Of a DNA stretch of 13,164 nucleotides, positions 11,632 to 13,164 are shown piece by piece. Below the pieces are notes generated by a model, which saw only the letters and a program-made list of their open reading frames with translations, was not told where the DNA came from and ran no database searches. This DNA comes from Deltaproteobacteria bacterium (GTDB taxonomy: Bacteria; Desulfobacterota; Desulfarculia; Adiutricales; Adiutricaceae), in assembly GCA_031267005.1 (NCBI GenBank), contig JAIRZX010000314.1, forward strand, positions 1-13,164, read 5' to 3'. Position 1 is the first letter of the stretch. Each line of letters begins with the position of its first letter. The position numbers were made by a program, and so were the translations under genes.

Positions 11632-12512
11632 CAGACGGCCTCCCCTGCGCGGCCGGAAGGCCCTGCGGGCCCGGAAGGACGGGAAACCGGGGGCGCGCCG
11701 GAAGTTCCGGTTGCCGCAGAAGCTTTAGAGGGGCTTGGAGCCGGGGGCCCCTTGGGAGTTCCGGAGGGGCTTGCCCCGGGAGCTTCCGGGGGCTTGGAGG
11801 CGGCGGGGGGTTGGGGAAGCGCGCGGACCCCGTCCGCCTCGCGGGGCCCGGCCGCCTTCGCGGGCCAGGCGAAGGAGCCGGGGATCTCGACCGGGGCCAC
11901 AAGCCCCCGCGCGAGGTCCAAAGCTTCGGCTGGCAGCCCCGAGCAGACGAGCGCGGGCAGCTCGCCGTCGGCGGCCAGGCGCTTCAGTATCGCGCGAGTC
12001 CGGTCGCGGCCTAACCCGCTCCCGAGAACCAGGGGCCTCAGCCGCCCCAGAAGCTCCAGGTAGCCTCCCCAGCCGCGGAAGGACTCCCTGAGCCGCTCGG
12101 CCACCGCGGCGGAAAGGGCCGGGAATGACCCTCCCGTAGAGACCGAAATCGAGAGCTCGCCATCTTCGCAGACGGCGGGGAGGGTGAAGTTGCCCAGCCC
12201 GGGGGAGACGGCCGCGTTCAAAAGCAACCGCCCTTCCGAGGCGGCGGAGAGGATTTCCGGGGGGACGGGGGCGTCGGTCGCGACCAGCGCCACGCGGCAG
12301 CCGTCCAGGAGTTCGGGGCAGAAGCTCCCGTAGAGCGCTATCCTGCCCTCTTCGGCGAGCCGTTCCAATTCGGGCGACGGGCTGGGCTCTACCACGGCAA
12401 TCCTCGCGCCGGTGCCCAAAAGCCTGTCCAGCTTGCGGCGGCCCACCTTGCCGCAGCCCAAGAGGAGCGCCGCGGCGCCTTCCAGATCCAGATTGACAGT
12501 GAGCTTGCGCAA
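11631..12512 (-). CDS. precorrin-2 dehydrogenase / sirohaem synthase N-domain protein
   Basis: This family oxidises precorrin-2 to sirohydrochlorin with NAD+, and some members also insert iron to give sirohaem. From the TTG at 12512 the product has 293 residues. The NAD-binding Rossmann motif is GCGKVGRRK (19-27, compare GGGDVAERK in CysG), followed by NAAVSPGLGNFTLPAV (99-114) and ISVSTGGSFPALSAAVAERL (122-141), matching the CysG N-domain. There is no C-terminal SUMT methylase. The last 75 or so residues are a Pro/Ala/Ser/Gly-rich tail. The Asp of CysG NVVDAP is replaced by Val102. The start is uncertain: TTG has GAAGGT 9 nt upstream and fits the fold boundary, but the frame stays open to an ATG at 12890 (419 residues), whose extra 126 residues look non-conserved and Arg/Pro-rich. 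It is the first gene of a pair with hemA. Confidence 0.85.
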   Translation of the reverse strand: MRKLTVNLDLEGAAALLLGCGKVGRRKLDRLLGTGARIAVVEPSPSPELERLAEEGRIALYGSFCPELLDGCRVALVATDAPVPPEILSAASEGRLLLNAAVSPGLGNFTLPAVCEDGELSISVSTGGSFPALSAAVAERLRESFRGWGGYLELLGRLRPLVLGSGLGRDRTRAILKRLAADGELPALVCSGLPAEALDLARGLVAPVEIPGSFAWPAKAAGPREADGVRALPQPPAASKPPEAPGASPSGTPKGPPAPSPSKASAATGTSGAPPVSRPSGPAGPSGRAGEAV

Positions 12513-12570
12513 GGGGGAGGGACCTTCAAGTGAGACGGGGGAACTGGCGTGGACGGCCCGCGCGTCGAAG

Positions 12571-12590
12571 CCCCGGGCCGCGGCCCGGGG
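12571..12590. repeat. perfect 20-bp palindrome
   Basis: CCCCGGGCCGCGGCCCGGGG is its own reverse complement over all 20 bases. It lies about 60 nt upstream of the chosen TTG start of the dehydrogenase. It has no T tract. It could be a leader hairpin, an operator or chance in very GC-rich DNA. Confidence 0.85.
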
Positions 12591-12884
12591 GGAAAGATGG
12601 CTGAAGCGGAGGGTTTCGGCTGGCCCGCGGAAGCCGCGCCAGCGGCTGCCAGGCGCGCCCCCGGGGAGCGAGCCCCCAACCAGCAAAGGGGTCCGGGACG
12701 TCCTGAACGGGGGCCTGGACGCCCGCGCGGGGGCCTGGACGTCCTTGCCGTGGCGGGGCTCCGCGCACGGTCTCGCCGGGAAGGGCTGCTTGAAAGCGAC
12801 GCTGTTCTTCGACGTCGTCAAGGGCGCAAAGCTGGCGGAGATGCTTCCGGCCGGGCGGAAACCTGGGCCCAATCTTGGCAAAGA

Positions 12885-12890
12885 TATCAT
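12885..12890 (-). promoter_or_regulatory. possible -10 element for the dehydrogenase-hemA pair
   Basis: TATGAT on the minus strand matches the -10 consensus at 5 of 6 positions and lies in the only AT-rich patch upstream of the pair. No good -35 is found at 16-18 nt (best are GTACTT-like). If real, the leader to the TTG start is about 365 nt. Its last three bases would also be the start codon of the 12890 alternative, so the two readings compete. Confidence 0.25.
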
Positions 12891-13073
12891 ATTCCGCCTG
12901 GTGCCGGAAGTACCCCGGATTGGGCCTGGCCCGAAGGGTCCCGTCCGATGCCGCGGCGGCCCGCCGTGTCCGGACGTCCCGCCCGGACCGCCGCCCGCAA
13001 CTGGACGAGCCGCCGCAGGTCAACGAAACGGTCCTGCCCGCCACAGGGCCCCGAGGCCCGCGCCCGGCGCAAG

Positions 13074-13164
13074 CCCCCCCCCCCCCCCCAGCCCCCCCCC
13101 CCCCCCAAACACCACCCAACCCCCAAACACCCCCCAACCACCCAACACCCCCCAACCCCCCAAC
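13074..13164. other. C/A-only low-complexity contig end, probable sequencing artefact
   Basis: These 91 bases contain no T and a single G (13091). They include C runs of 16 (13074-13089) and 15 (13092-13106), then CCCCCAAC-like units to the end. Read from the other strand this is a G/T-only tail of the kind produced when two-colour sequencers report loss of signal as G. It is unlike any other part of the window and should not be interpreted biologically. Confidence 0.75.

Larger units (their letters stand above)
12513..13073. other. upstream region of the dehydrogenase-hemA pair; no intact gene
   Basis: This may be leader DNA or, if the ATG at 12890 were used, the dehydrogenase N-terminus. 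It contains a 20-bp palindrome (12571-12590), a 14-bp direct repeat CGGGGGCCTGGACG at 12708-12721 and 12728-12741, and an AT-richer patch at 12876-12896. From about 12780 to 12900 the codon-position pattern favours a plus-strand frame (GC-rich first, AT-rich second and GC-rich third position), open to the window end and containing FFDVVKGAKLAEM. From about 12902 the GC-rich third position moves to the next plus-strand frame. This may be the decayed or frameshifted remnant of a gene, but no family was firmly recognised. Confidence 0.35.

Noticed and set aside
10021..12063. A 680-codon open frame on the plus strand opposite hemA and the dehydrogenase tail.
   Set aside because: It is an antisense shadow of the same kind: composition is biased, no family is recognised, and hemA motifs are intact on the other strand.
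13074..13164. A C-rich strand with CCCCCCAAC-like units resembling telomere or quadruplex DNA.
   Set aside because: It is confined to the contig edge, irregular in unit length and lacks T altogether. Sequencer signal loss explains it better.

Overview
The window is about 13.2 kb of very GC-rich bacterial DNA, roughly 70% G+C by eye. All seven confidently recognised genes lie on the minus strand. It looks like a whole assembly contig rather than an excerpt: the left end falls in a 33-bp tandem repeat, and the right end dissolves into C/A-only low complexity that resembles sequencing artefact. The order lysS, lolC/E, lolD, bamA, and the pairing of hemA with a sirohaem-type dehydrogenase, fit a Desulfovibrio-like member of the Desulfobacterota (former Deltaproteobacteria). 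That assignment rests on recalled gene order and protein style, not on a search.

Layout in transcription order (right to left). (1) 12512-10357: a precorrin-2 dehydrogenase (sirohaem synthase N-domain type) joined by a UGAUG overlap to hemA, glutamyl-tRNA reductase. These are two early steps towards tetrapyrroles and sirohaem. (2) 10356-9872: a gene-free, repeat-rich spacer with GC-rich inverted repeats and a 39-bp imperfect tandem repeat. (3) 9871-9365: a one-gene unit with an extended -10 promoter, a near-perfect Shine-Dalgarno and a 114-residue stand-alone histidine phosphotransfer (Hpt) protein, followed by two successive terminator-like hairpins (9175-9122). (4) 8866-4313: lysS, lolC/E and lolD as a tightly overlapping operon (GTGA and 8-nt overlaps). 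(5) 4312-3245: about 1 kb of spacer with a 22-bp tandem repeat, an AT-rich island and a good sigma70-type promoter. (6) 3244-518: bamA, closed by an intrinsic terminator at 448-478. (7) 447-1: gene-free contig end.

Functionally, the left half is an envelope-biogenesis block. LolC/E with LolD is the ABC machine that releases lipoproteins from the inner membrane, and BamA inserts beta-barrel proteins into the outer membrane. LysRS is a co-transcribed housekeeping enzyme. The right half supplies 5-aminolaevulinate and oxidises precorrin-2. In sulfate reducers this supports sirohaem for sulfite reductase and the sirohaem-dependent haem route.

No clearly new biological system is present. The unusual points are: an extra periplasmic domain ahead of the BamA POTRA domains; large Gly/Pro/Glu-rich expansions in LolC/E (N-terminus and periplasmic loop), LolD (N-terminus) and the dehydrogenase (C-terminal tail), several built from visible short tandem DNA repeats; loss of the usual active-site Asp in the dehydrogenase; and a coding-like compositional signal on the plus strand at about 12661-13070 that no intact gene explains.
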